Part shown: one piece after another, positions 1 through 5,893 of the stretch
Numbering within the stretch: position 1 is the first letter of the stretch
Layout: every line of letters starts with the position of its first letter
Origin: an uncultured Oscillospiraceae bacterium
GTDB lineage: Bacteria; Bacillota; Clostridia; Oscillospirales; Acutalibacteraceae
Length of the DNA: 10,375 bases
Assembly: GCA_958451705.1 (NCBI GenBank)
Contig: CAUDRD010000039.1
Coordinates: forward strand, 1 to 10,375
Reading direction: 5' to 3'
Program-made: the position numbers and the translations under genes
Notes under the pieces: model-generated
The model's input: only the letters and a program-made list of their open reading frames with translations
Database searches by the model: none
What the model was told of the DNA's origin: nothing

Positions 1-381
1 CTCAATATGCAGCCCTTTAACTGGTTTGTATTCCATTATAAAGGAGACGGCGTAGAAGGTCTCGGAACAATGATTGCGTTCCTTGTTTCTACAACTGTTG
101 CACAGATTATCTCCTTCGTTGTTAACAGAAAGAAAACCTTCGGTTCAAACATGAACCTAACTTTCAGCGTAGTAGTTTATTTTGTAGTAATTGTAGCTCT
201 TATCTGCGCACAGACCTATTTTGCACCTCAGATAAGCTATCTGCTTCAGAACAGCGCAAACATGGGTTATGACCTTGCCACCAACATTGCTAAAATGTGC
301 TTTAGCGTGCTTAACTTTGTGGTATTGTTCCCCCTTGAGAAATTTGTAATAATGCGCAAAGTTGAAAAAAAGGAAGACTAA
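1..381 (+). CDS. GtrA-like small integral membrane protein (5'-truncated by window edge)
   Basis: Reading frame 1 is open from the first base, so the gene begins upstream. The first in-window ATG (position 7) is probably internal, because the usual first transmembrane helix of GtrA-family proteins is missing. The visible 127 codons show a helix around IAFLVSTTVAQIISF, then the family hallmark NRKKTF (an Asn-Arg-Lys stretch followed by Thr-Phe), then two further hydrophobic segments and a charged C-terminus ending KVEKKED. GtrA-like proteins are four-helix membrane proteins often linked to moving polyprenyl-linked sugars for cell-surface glycan modification. The substrate cannot be read from this fragment, and the partner glycosyltransferase, if any, lies outside the window. 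Two hairpins follow the stop codon. The family call is fairly sure; the function is inference. Confidence 0.8.
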   Translation, partial: LNMQPFNWFVFHYKGDGVEGLGTMIAFLVSTTVAQIISFVVNRKKTFGSNMNLTFSVVVYFVVIVALICAQTYFAPQISYLLQNSANMGYDLATNIAKMCFSVLNFVVLFPLEKFVIMRKVEKKED

Positions 382-391
382 AATAAACAAT

Positions 392-425
392 GAGCCTGAA
401 ACTTAAAAGTTTTCAGGCTCTACTA
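392..425 (+). terminator. Hairpin after the GtrA-like gene
   Basis: A perfect 10-bp stem (392-401 with 411-420, GAGCCTGAAA/TTTCAGGCTC) with a 9-nt loop lies 10 bases past the stop codon. It is followed by a modest T-rich tract (tactatttta). It is probably the first of two terminators for the upstream gene. Confidence 0.7.
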
Positions 426-440
426 TTTTATGTCATTAAT

Positions 441-481
441 AAAAGAGGCTCTGTACAGTTTTACTGCACAGAGCCTCTTTT
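441..481. terminator. Strong bidirectional terminator between convergent genes
   Basis: A 14-bp perfect stem (441-454 with 468-481, AAAAGAGGCTCTGT and its complement) continues after one mismatch into CAGT/ACTG (456-459 with 463-466) around a 3-nt loop. The outer A4/T4 ends supply a U-tract in both directions. It can therefore stop readthrough from the GtrA-like gene and terminate the minus-strand flavodoxin/hydrolase transcript whose last codon is at 501. Confidence 0.9.
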
Positions 482-500
482 AGAATTTTGAAAGGGGACT

Positions 501-977
501 TTAGAAAGATTCCGCCTTGGTGACAGCTTGTTTTACATAGTCCATAACATGGGAAGGATTTTTCTTGATTTCCTTTGCCGGAATAGTGACTACGCTGCGG
601 CAATGACCGCCGGCCAGGAAAATACGTTTTCTGAATACCTCAGAGGTATGTCTTGAGAAAATACTTCCCTTTATAAGTACACCTATAACTTCAACGCCGT
701 AAAGATTTGTTGTGTGAAGAAATTCGTTAATAACCGGTGAAGGCATACCGCCGATAAGAGTTGATGCAACAATTACGGTGTCATACTTTGAAAAATCAAT
801 GTCATTTTCCTTAATTCTGACACCCTCACCGTTTAAAGCACAGGAAAGTCTTCTTGTAAAACCGCAGGAATAGCGTGGAGAAATTTCCATAACATCGACA
901 TATTTGCTGTCAGCGCTTTGGGCGCAAATCTTTCCTATTTGAGAATCCGAACAATAATAGATGAAAAGCGTTTTCAT
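501..977 (-). CDS. Flavodoxin-fold protein with degenerate phosphate loop
   Basis: This 158-residue protein has the length and layout of a short-chain flavodoxin. It has a first beta strand (KTLFIYYC, 2-9), a central strand plus loop VIVASTLIGGMPSPVINEFL (68-87) resembling the flavodoxin pattern 'igsPiwwgtmPspv..FL', and then a GVEVIGVLIKGS strand (94-105). The first loop, which in FMN-binding flavodoxins carries an S/T-x-T-G-N-T phosphate-binding motif, reads CSDSQIGK here, so FMN binding is uncertain. The start at 977 is supported by GAGGAAG about 7 nt upstream on the minus strand. It lies 54 bp downstream of the hydrolase gene on the same strand with no promoter seen between, so the two are probably co-transcribed and end at the 441-481 terminator. 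The fold is likely; the electron-transfer role is unproven. Confidence 0.75.
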   Translation of the reverse strand: MKTLFIYYCSDSQIGKICAQSADSKYVDVMEISPRYSCGFTRRLSCALNGEGVRIKENDIDFSKYDTVIVASTLIGGMPSPVINEFLHTTNLYGVEVIGVLIKGSIFSRHTSEVFRKRIFLAGGHCRSVVTIPAKEIKKNPSHVMDYVKQAVTKAESF

Positions 978-1031
978 TCAAAATCTTCCTCACTTTGATT
1001 TGTTAAAAAGCTTCATTTACAATTATTTAAT

Positions 1032-1988
1032 TTATGCCTGTGTCTGCTGCTTGGCCAAAACTTCACAGAGCCAACCGAGCACATCGTCAAAGACCTGTTG
1101 CTTATTAAGTTCGTTTAAAATTTCGTGTCTGTCGTTTTCGTAAAGTTTAAGGGTTACGTCTTTGTGTCCTGTCTTTTTGAGATCGTGAAAGACCTGTCTC
1201 ACTCCCTTTCCGTATTCACCTACCGGATCTTCCGTTCCGGAGATAAGAAGAATCGGCAGAATAAATGGGACGTTATTGTACCACGAACGTGTGGAAACGC
1301 TTCTGAGAATATCAAAAAGGTCTCTGTATCCGGCGGCGGTAAAAAGGAAACCGCATTTGGGGTCAGCAATGTAAGCGTCAACTACTGATTCGTCACGAGT
1401 AAGCCAGTCGAAATCGGTACGTTTTTCACCGACGTGTTTGTTGTAGTTGCCAAAAGCGATTTTGTTAATAAATTCGCTTCTGTGATGCACGCCTTTTCTT
1501 GAAGCTACAAATTCTGCAATTTTAACGGCAATTCCTGCGGCGGGATTTGTTCCGCTTGTTCCGCAGAAAATTGCTCCGTCAATGTTCATGCCGAATTTTT
1601 CCGTGTAGCGTCTTGCAATAAACGAGCCCATGCTGTGTCCGAAAATAAAGAACGGTTTATCGGGGTAAGTGCTGCGGGCAATGTCGGTTAAAAGTTTTAC
1701 GTCGTTTACAAGATCGTGTCTTCCGGTTTTGTCACCGAAATATCCAAGTTCACTGTCGCTTTTAACAGAGAGTCCGTGACCGAGATGGTCGTTGATAAAA
1801 ACTGCAAATCCGTTGCCGCTCAGGAATCTTGCAAACTCATCGTATCTTCCGCTGTGTTCGGCCATACCGTGGCAAATCTGAACGATACCCTTTATGTCCT
1901 CTTCGTTAACCGGGGCATAAGAGCGGGCGTAGATATCGGCAAGTCCTGATGAGGACGGAAAAGTATACTCGTTAACAGAAATATTCAT
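1032..1988 (-). CDS. Alpha/beta hydrolase, monoacylglycerol lipase/lysophospholipase-like
   Basis: A serine hydrolase of the Hydrolase_4 group, expected to cleave small lipid or acyl esters in the cytoplasm. With the start chosen here it has 318 residues. Visible motifs are the oxyanion segment HGMAEHSGRY (40-49), the nucleophile elbow GHSMG (Ser119), the acid in GTEDPVGEYG (Asp254) and the catalytic His in RHEILNE (His288). The frame stays open to 2096, but a -10 box sits at 2100-2105, so that upstream TTG would lie at or before the transcription start. The ATG at 1997 is only 1 nt from AAGGAG, whereas the ATG at 1988 is 10 nt from it and starts MNISVNEYTF, where the family normally begins. 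A flavodoxin-fold gene follows on the same strand. The exact substrate cannot be read. Confidence 0.9.
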   Translation of the reverse strand: MNISVNEYTFPSSSGLADIYARSYAPVNEEDIKGIVQICHGMAEHSGRYDEFARFLSGNGFAVFINDHLGHGLSVKSDSELGYFGDKTGRHDLVNDVKLLTDIARSTYPDKPFFIFGHSMGSFIARRYTEKFGMNIDGAIFCGTSGTNPAAGIAVKIAEFVASRKGVHHRSEFINKIAFGNYNKHVGEKRTDFDWLTRDESVVDAYIADPKCGFLFTAAGYRDLFDILRSVSTRSWYNNVPFILPILLISGTEDPVGEYGKGVRQVFHDLKKTGHKDVTLKLYENDRHEILNELNKQQVFDDVLGWLCEVLAKQQTQA

Positions 1989-2025
1989 AATATTCATGCT
2001 CCTTCCGTAAGAAAAATAAATCAAA

Positions 2026-2048
2026 AGAGCTGGAGCTATGGCAGCTCT
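2026..2048 (-). promoter_or_regulatory. Terminator-like hairpin in the hydrolase 5' leader
   Basis: AGAGCTG (2026-2032) pairs perfectly with CAGCTCT (2042-2048) across a 9-nt loop. Read on the minus strand the stem is followed by TTTTGATTTATTTTT. It lies inside the roughly 105-nt leader between the predicted transcription start (about 2093) and the start codon at 1988. It could be a weak attenuator or simply a leader hairpin. Confidence 0.4.
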
Positions 2049-2099
2049 AAAAAATATCGTATATGTTAGTTTATTTAACATCTTCAATTTACGCAAAAT

Positions 2100-2128
2100 A
2101 TTATATCATAAGTTTTGAAATTTTGTAA
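2100..2128 (-). promoter_or_regulatory. Sigma-A-type promoter of the hydrolase/flavodoxin unit
   Basis: On the minus strand there is a -35 box TTACAA (2123-2128), a 17-bp spacer and a consensus -10 box TATAAT (2100-2105), putting the start near 2093. The rest of the intergenic stretch up to 2286 is very AT-rich and shows no gene. No GC-rich terminator was seen after the radical SAM gene upstream, so some readthrough from it is possible. Confidence 0.75.
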
Positions 2129-2286
2129 CTATTTTGTTACTATTTGAAAGAGTTTTGTAGTAATTGACAAAAAACAAAGAAGAATGTCCGACAAAAAGAC
2201 TAAATATATTTATTTTTTTCGATTTATTCATGCATTTTTTGTGAAAATTGACAATAGATATATTTTTTTATATTTATTTAACACAA

Positions 2287-3171
2287 TTAAATTCCGGTAA
2301 GGTCGAAGTCGGGAATATACTTCTTCTGAGCCGATGAAATTTCCTGAAGAAAGCCGTCTTCAAAGCCCATTTCAAGCATGGCGTTGATGACCTTTTCATA
2401 TTCTCTCTTGGTTATTTTTCTGTTCATCTCAGGAAATTCTTCTGCTCTTGAACAGGGGGTATACTGGCACATGAGGCTTACGGGTATAGTCTTAGGATAA
2501 TTTTCCCAAATATACCTTAAAACTTTTATGGATTCCTTTGTGTGCTCCGGCAAAATAAGATGTCTTATTATAACGCCTTTGGTGATAAGTCCGTTTTCAT
2601 CATATTGTGGAGCCCCTACCTGTCTTATCATTTCCTCTATGGCTTTTGACGCAAAAGAAAAATAATCTGCCGCTCCGGAATATTTTGCCGAAACCTCGCT
2701 GCTTACATATTTAAAGTCAGGAAGATAAACGTCTATAAGTCCCTCAAGGGAACGTAGGGTTTCCACTCTTTCATATCCGGAGCTGTTATATACTACCGGA
2801 ACGGAGGGCTTTTTCTTTTTGAGAACCCGTCTTATGGAAGAAGCAAAATGGGTGGGGTTTACAAGATTTATATTGTTTGCTCCCAGGGCAATAAGTTCAT
2901 CGAAAATTTCAGAAAGTCTTTCTTCCGTTACCGGGGTGCCAAAGCCTCCCGTGCTGATTTTGCTGTTTTGACAAAAGACGCAGCCCAGGGAACACCCTGA
3001 GAAAAAAACAGTACCGGAGCCTTTTTCACCGCTTATGCATGGCTCTTCCCAAAAATGAAGGGCGGCTCTTGCCAAAACAGGGGAGTCGGGCATTTTGCAG
3101 AAACCTTTGGAAGGGACGTCTTTTTCTCTTTTAACTTTACACATTCTCGGACACAGGCTGCACTTTTCCAT
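2287..3171 (-). CDS. Radical SAM protein, PflX-like (COG1313 type)
   Basis: A 294-residue radical SAM enzyme. The signature C-x3-C-x2-C is clear at Cys60, Cys64 and Cys67 (SGCSLGCVFCQN) and would hold the [4Fe-4S] cluster that cleaves S-adenosylmethionine. An N-terminal cysteine group (Cys4, Cys7, Cys11, Cys25) is typical of the group named PflX or 'putative pyruvate-formate-lyase-activating enzyme' and may bind an extra metal or cluster. Downstream blocks NLVNPTHF and DVYLPDFKY also fit that family. The true substrate of this group is not established as far as I know, and no glycyl-radical enzyme lies nearby, so pyruvate formate-lyase activation should not be assumed. AAAGGA precedes the ATG by about 7 nt. 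The gene has its own promoter, divergent from coaX. Confidence 0.88.
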   Translation of the reverse strand: MEKCSLCPRMCKVKREKDVPSKGFCKMPDSPVLARAALHFWEEPCISGEKGSGTVFFSGCSLGCVFCQNSKISTGGFGTPVTEERLSEIFDELIALGANNINLVNPTHFASSIRRVLKKKKPSVPVVYNSSGYERVETLRSLEGLIDVYLPDFKYVSSEVSAKYSGAADYFSFASKAIEEMIRQVGAPQYDENGLITKGVIIRHLILPEHTKESIKVLRYIWENYPKTIPVSLMCQYTPCSRAEEFPEMNRKITKREYEKVINAMLEMGFEDGFLQEISSAQKKYIPDFDLTGI

Positions 3172-3221
3172 TTTTATTTCCTTTCAAAATCACAGAAACT
3201 TTAATCGCTTTCAGTTGTGAG

Positions 3222-3250
3222 AATATATCAAACTCTTTTGTGTATATCAA
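3222..3250 (-). promoter_or_regulatory. Sigma-A-type promoter of the radical SAM gene
   Basis: The minus strand carries TTGATA (3245-3250), a 17-bp spacer and TATATT (3222-3227), about 50 bp before the start codon at 3171. It is back-to-back with the coaX promoter but does not overlap it. Confidence 0.7.
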
Positions 3251-3288
3251 CTATAATAGTGACCATTGGCAAAATTTTCAACCTTAAA

Positions 3289-3317
3289 TTGATTTATCCT
3301 CACTTTTGCGATATAAT
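3289..3317 (+). promoter_or_regulatory. Sigma-A-type promoter of coaX
   Basis: TTGATT (3289-3294), a 17-bp spacer and TATAAT (3312-3317) predict a start near 3324 and a leader of about 87 nt. The leader holds a small hairpin, AACAATT (3328-3334) with AATTGTT (3342-3348). This has no T-tract, and I cannot assign it a role. Confidence 0.75.
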
Positions 3318-3410
3318 ACAACCGCTGAACAATTCGGCAAAAATTGTTTGAGTGGGTTTTAATACAGGTTTTAAAATAGATAATAAGGGCTGTAATGCGG
3401 AGGTGTTATG

Positions 3411-4184
3411 ATGGTATTAACTATCGATATAGGAAACACAAATATAACTTTAGGTGCATATAAAAAAGACGAGCTTATGTTTATTCTCCGTCTTTCCACA
3501 GACAGAAGAAGAACCAGGGATCAATATGCTGCGGAGTTCCACGACCTGCTGCGCCTTAACGGCGTAAAAGGTTCCGATTTTTCCGGAGCTATTATCGGTT
3601 CCGTTGTTCCGGAGCTTACGAGAGCTGTTAAGGATGCCGTGGAATTTGTGACGGGACACACACCTCTTATGGTTGGTCCGGGAATTAAAACGGGACTTAA
3701 TATCCGTACCGATGACCCCGGTGAACTTGGAGCAGACCTTGTGGCAGGGGCAGTTGCGGCAATAGAATTTTTCCCGCTGCCGTGCCTTGTTATGGATCTC
3801 GGCACCGCTACAAAAATAAGTGTAATAGATGAAAAAGGAGTTTTCAGAGGCTGCACCATTGCCGCCGGAGTAGGAATTTCCGTTGAGGCTCTCGCTACAA
3901 AAACTTATCAGCTTCCCGGTATAAGCCTTTCCGCTCCGTCCCATACAATCGGTACAAATACAATTGACTGTATGCAGTCCGGCACGGTGTTCGGTACTGC
4001 CGCTATGCTTGACGGTATGGCGGACAGAATTGAAGAAGAGCTTGGCTGTCAGGTAAAGAGCATTGTTGCAACCGGCGGCTTTGCCGGGGAAATAGTCCGC
4101 AACTGCCGCAGAAAGGCAAGCATTGACGGAGATCTTATTCTTAAAGGCTTAAAGCTTCTTTACGACAGAAATTCATCAAAGTAA
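3411..4184 (+). CDS. coaX: Type III pantothenate kinase
   Basis: CoaX phosphorylates pantothenate to 4'-phosphopantothenate, the first committed step of coenzyme A synthesis, in the cytoplasm. The 257 residues carry the ASKHA-type signatures of the family: the N-terminal phosphate loop DIGNTN (6-11), GPGIKTGL (89-96), DDPGELGADL (101-110), the second acidic loop DLGTATK (129-135), TIAAGV (149-154), and GTNT/SGTVFG (181-195). The last residue of the GAD block is Leu where Arg is common. Two ATGs are adjacent. The second (3411) lies 7 nt from GGAGG (3399-3403) and gives the usual start MVLTIDIGNTN, so it is preferred over 3408, which is only 4 nt away. It is followed by a pantothenate-transporter-like S component, which supports the pathway call. 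CoaX proteins are generally insensitive to CoA feedback. Confidence 0.96.
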   Translation: MVLTIDIGNTNITLGAYKKDELMFILRLSTDRRRTRDQYAAEFHDLLRLNGVKGSDFSGAIIGSVVPELTRAVKDAVEFVTGHTPLMVGPGIKTGLNIRTDDPGELGADLVAGAVAAIEFFPLPCLVMDLGTATKISVIDEKGVFRGCTIAAGVGISVEALATKTYQLPGISLSAPSHTIGTNTIDCMQSGTVFGTAAMLDGMADRIEEELGCQVKSIVATGGFAGEIVRNCRRKASIDGDLILKGLKLLYDRNSSK

Positions 4185-4330
4185 TTAATTATGAATTTGT
4201 ATTTTACTGCGTTGCAGTTAAAATAAATTTTTCAGGTTATACCGCTGTTTTCGTTCCGCAGTAAGGCGTGAATAAATCACGCCCCGGCGCTGCATCCTTT
4301 AATGGAGCAGCAGCAAGGAGGTAGTAATTA
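4185..4330 (+). promoter_or_regulatory. Structured leader of the S-component gene, with a possible weak promoter
   Basis: This gap between coaX and the transporter gene holds three hairpins. ACTGC/GCAGT (4206-4218) is followed by taaattttt and may be a weak coaX terminator. GGCGTG/CACGCC spans 4265-4283. GCTGC-TCC/GGA-GCAGC (4289-4311, one bulged A) lies just before the ribosome binding site AAGGAGG (4315-4321), which is 9 nt from the ATG. A possible promoter is TTGTAT (4197-4202), a 16-bp spacer and TAAAAT (4219-4224). I did not recognise a known riboswitch class. Confidence 0.4.
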
Positions 4331-5143
4331 ATGAAAAGTAAAAAATCAACTCAGAGCGTTCTTACGCTCACTCAGCTGGGAGTGCTTTCCGCACTAATTA
4401 TCCTTTTGACCTTTGTGCCTAATATTGGATACATCAGCTACGGTGTTCTGAGTATCACGATTATCCACATTCCGGTTATTATCGGCGCAATTGTCATGGG
4501 ACCGAAATCAGGTGCAATCCTCGGTGCCGTTTGGGGTATTTCATGTATTGTAAAAGCCGTTTTGGCTCCGCCTTCACCTCTTGAGGGTGCAATTTTCTGG
4601 AACCCGGCTGTATCCCTTATTCCCCGTGTACTTGCAGGATTTATAGCAGGCGCAATTTTTGTCATCGCTTCAAAAGCAGATAAAGTAGGTAAGACAGCTC
4701 AGATAATCGCCGCTGTTATCGCCGCTCTTCTTGCAGGCGTTGCAATAACTTCCGCTGTAAGCTTTGCAAATCAGGCACAGTGGGCAGGCTTTGCAGTTGC
4801 TTTAATCGGAGCTATTGTATTTGCCCTTATAATTGCAGGCTGCCTTTATCTTGTTTTTGCTCCTAAAAAGGAGGACGCAAAAGGCAAAAAGAACAACATA
4901 CCCGCAGGCATTGCCGCAATAGCCGGCTGCATTACCAATACTATTTTTGTAATGGGCGCTATTTATATTTTCCATGGCGGAGAGCTTGGTAAGGAGCTTG
5001 GAATTACCGTTATGTCTTTCGGCGGCTTCCTCAAATATGTTCTTGCAGCCTTTACAATCAACGCCGTTCTCGAAATTGTGGCTGCCGTAATTATTGCGGT
5101 TCCCGTAAGCATGGCTCTTAAAAAGGTAAAGACAAGAGTATAA
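4331..5143 (+). CDS. ECF transporter S component, PanT-like (probable pantothenate uptake), enlarged
   Basis: A membrane-embedded substrate-binding subunit of an energy-coupling-factor vitamin importer. It would work with an EcfT/EcfA1/EcfA2 module encoded elsewhere. PanT-type features are the TM1-TM3 block with SITIIHIPVIIGAIVMGPKSG (41-61), then NPAVSLIPRVLAG (91-103), and the later CITNTIFVMGAIYIF (200-214). Position immediately after coaX supports pantothenate as substrate; this is inference. At 270 residues it is longer than the roughly 180-200 usual for S components. The excess is an insertion at about 118-188 with two added hydrophobic stretches (about 124-146 and 152-176) and a lysine-rich loop (KKEDAKGKKNN), so about eight helices rather than six. 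AAGGAGG precedes the ATG. A strong terminator follows. Confidence 0.85.
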   Translation: MKSKKSTQSVLTLTQLGVLSALIILLTFVPNIGYISYGVLSITIIHIPVIIGAIVMGPKSGAILGAVWGISCIVKAVLAPPSPLEGAIFWNPAVSLIPRVLAGFIAGAIFVIASKADKVGKTAQIIAAVIAALLAGVAITSAVSFANQAQWAGFAVALIGAIVFALIIAGCLYLVFAPKKEDAKGKKNNIPAGIAAIAGCITNTIFVMGAIYIFHGGELGKELGITVMSFGGFLKYVLAAFTINAVLEIVAAVIIAVPVSMALKKVKTRV

Positions 5144-5195
5144 TTTTAAGTATGTAAAAAGGAACGAAAACAGTTAGTATATATAAACAAAAATC

Positions 5196-5228
5196 AGGCT
5201 TACGTCTTAAGGGACGAAGCCTTTTTTG
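5196..5228 (+). terminator. Intrinsic terminator after the S-component gene
   Basis: AGGCTT (5196-5201) pairs with AAGCCT (5217-5222), and CGTC (5203-5206) with GACG (5213-5216), around a 6-nt loop with one bulged A. It is followed immediately by a run of T (ttttttgttt). This ends the coaX/transporter transcript. Confidence 0.9.
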
Positions 5229-5238
5229 TTTGCCGTCG

Positions 5239-5267
5239 TTGTTATTTTCCCGACGCTGTGTTATTAT
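5239..5267 (+). promoter_or_regulatory. Sigma-A-type promoter of the NUDIX gene
   Basis: TTGTTA (5239-5244), a 17-bp spacer and TATTAT (5262-5267) place the start about 25 nt before the ATG at 5298, just after the preceding terminator. Confidence 0.65.
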
Positions 5268-5297
5268 CAAATTTATTAATACAAAGGAGATTTTCAA

Positions 5298-5786
5298 ATG
5301 GACGGACATTTAAGAAATATGGCTTCGGTTTACATTATGTGTGAAAACAAAATGCTGATGCTATACAGAATCGGTTCACGGGTTATTTCTCCATCATGGT
5401 GCGGTATAGGAGGACATTTTGAAAAAGACGAGCTTAACGATGCCAAAAAAGCAATGCTCAGAGAGCTGAAAGAAGAAATAAATCTTGATGAGCATGATTT
5501 GGATAATATAAATCTCAGATATGTAACCCTTAGAAATAAAAACGGAGAAATACGTATAAACTATTATTTTTTTGCTGATTTGCGTAAGGGTGTCAGTGTT
5601 CAGAAGCATTGCTGTGAAGGCAAGCTGCAATGGGTGGAGTTTGAAAAAGTTACAGAAAAGAAAATGCCTTATACAGCTGAGTATGTGCTTAAACACTATA
5701 TGGAAGAAGGACGGTATACCAACTGTTTATACTGCGGCGTTGCACAGAAGAAAAGCGTTGTTTTTTTAGAGTTGGAAACCTTTTAA
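5298..5786 (+). CDS. NUDIX hydrolase (8-oxo-dGTP diphosphatase-like family)
   Basis: A 162-residue NUDIX protein that would hydrolyse a nucleoside diphosphate linked to another group, using Mg2+ or Mn2+ bound by the REL-KEE helix. The box runs from Gly39 to Leu63, with Arg55-Glu56-Leu57 and Glu59-Glu60 as the catalytic core. The loop before the helix (GGHFEKDELNDAKKAMLREL) is two residues longer than the classic G-x5-E-x7-RE pattern, a variant I associate with a clostridial subgroup annotated as 8-oxo-dGTP diphosphatase. The block GEIRINYYFFADL (83-95) is also typical of that subgroup. The actual substrate cannot be read from sequence. AAAGGAG sits 8 nt before the ATG. The gene has its own promoter and no clear terminator before pdxK. 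Confidence 0.9.
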   Translation: MDGHLRNMASVYIMCENKMLMLYRIGSRVISPSWCGIGGHFEKDELNDAKKAMLRELKEEINLDEHDLDNINLRYVTLRNKNGEIRINYYFFADLRKGVSVQKHCCEGKLQWVEFEKVTEKKMPYTAEYVLKHYMEEGRYTNCLYCGVAQKKSVVFLELETF

Positions 5787-5850
5787 TTTGCTAGTAAATT
5801 GACCTCTTTAAAATAACTCAAAATTGTATATTTTATTATGACACTTTTTC

Positions 5851-5859
5851 TGATATTAT
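5851..5859 (+). promoter_or_regulatory. Probable extended -10 promoter of pdxK
   Basis: TGATATTAT (5851-5859) is a TGn-extended -10 box. The region 17 bp upstream (ttttat, 5831-5836) is only a weak -35. The predicted start is near 5866, about 28 nt before the pdxK ATG. Confidence 0.5.
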
Positions 5860-5893
5860 GTACCCATAAGAAAGTAACAGAGAGGTGTCAGTT

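Noticed and set aside
1989..2096. N-terminal extension of the hydrolase from a TTG at 2096, giving a membrane-helix-like start
   Set aside because: The TTG would lie at or upstream of the predicted transcription start (-10 at 2100-2105), it has no ribosome binding site, and the ATG at 1988 has AAGGAG at good spacing and the usual family start.
2164..2253. Two TTGACA elements on the plus strand (2164-2169 and 2248-2253)
   Set aside because: The first has no -10 box at suitable spacing. The second has only a weak TATTTA and would transcribe antisense to the radical SAM gene in very AT-rich DNA.
3450..3944. Two long open frames antisense to coaX
   Set aside because: Their translations have no recognisable domain, and coaX on the other strand has all of its family motifs; these are shadows.
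5885..5893. GTG start for pdxK three codons upstream
   Set aside because: The GTG overlaps the ribosome binding site itself; the ATG at 5894 has proper spacing.
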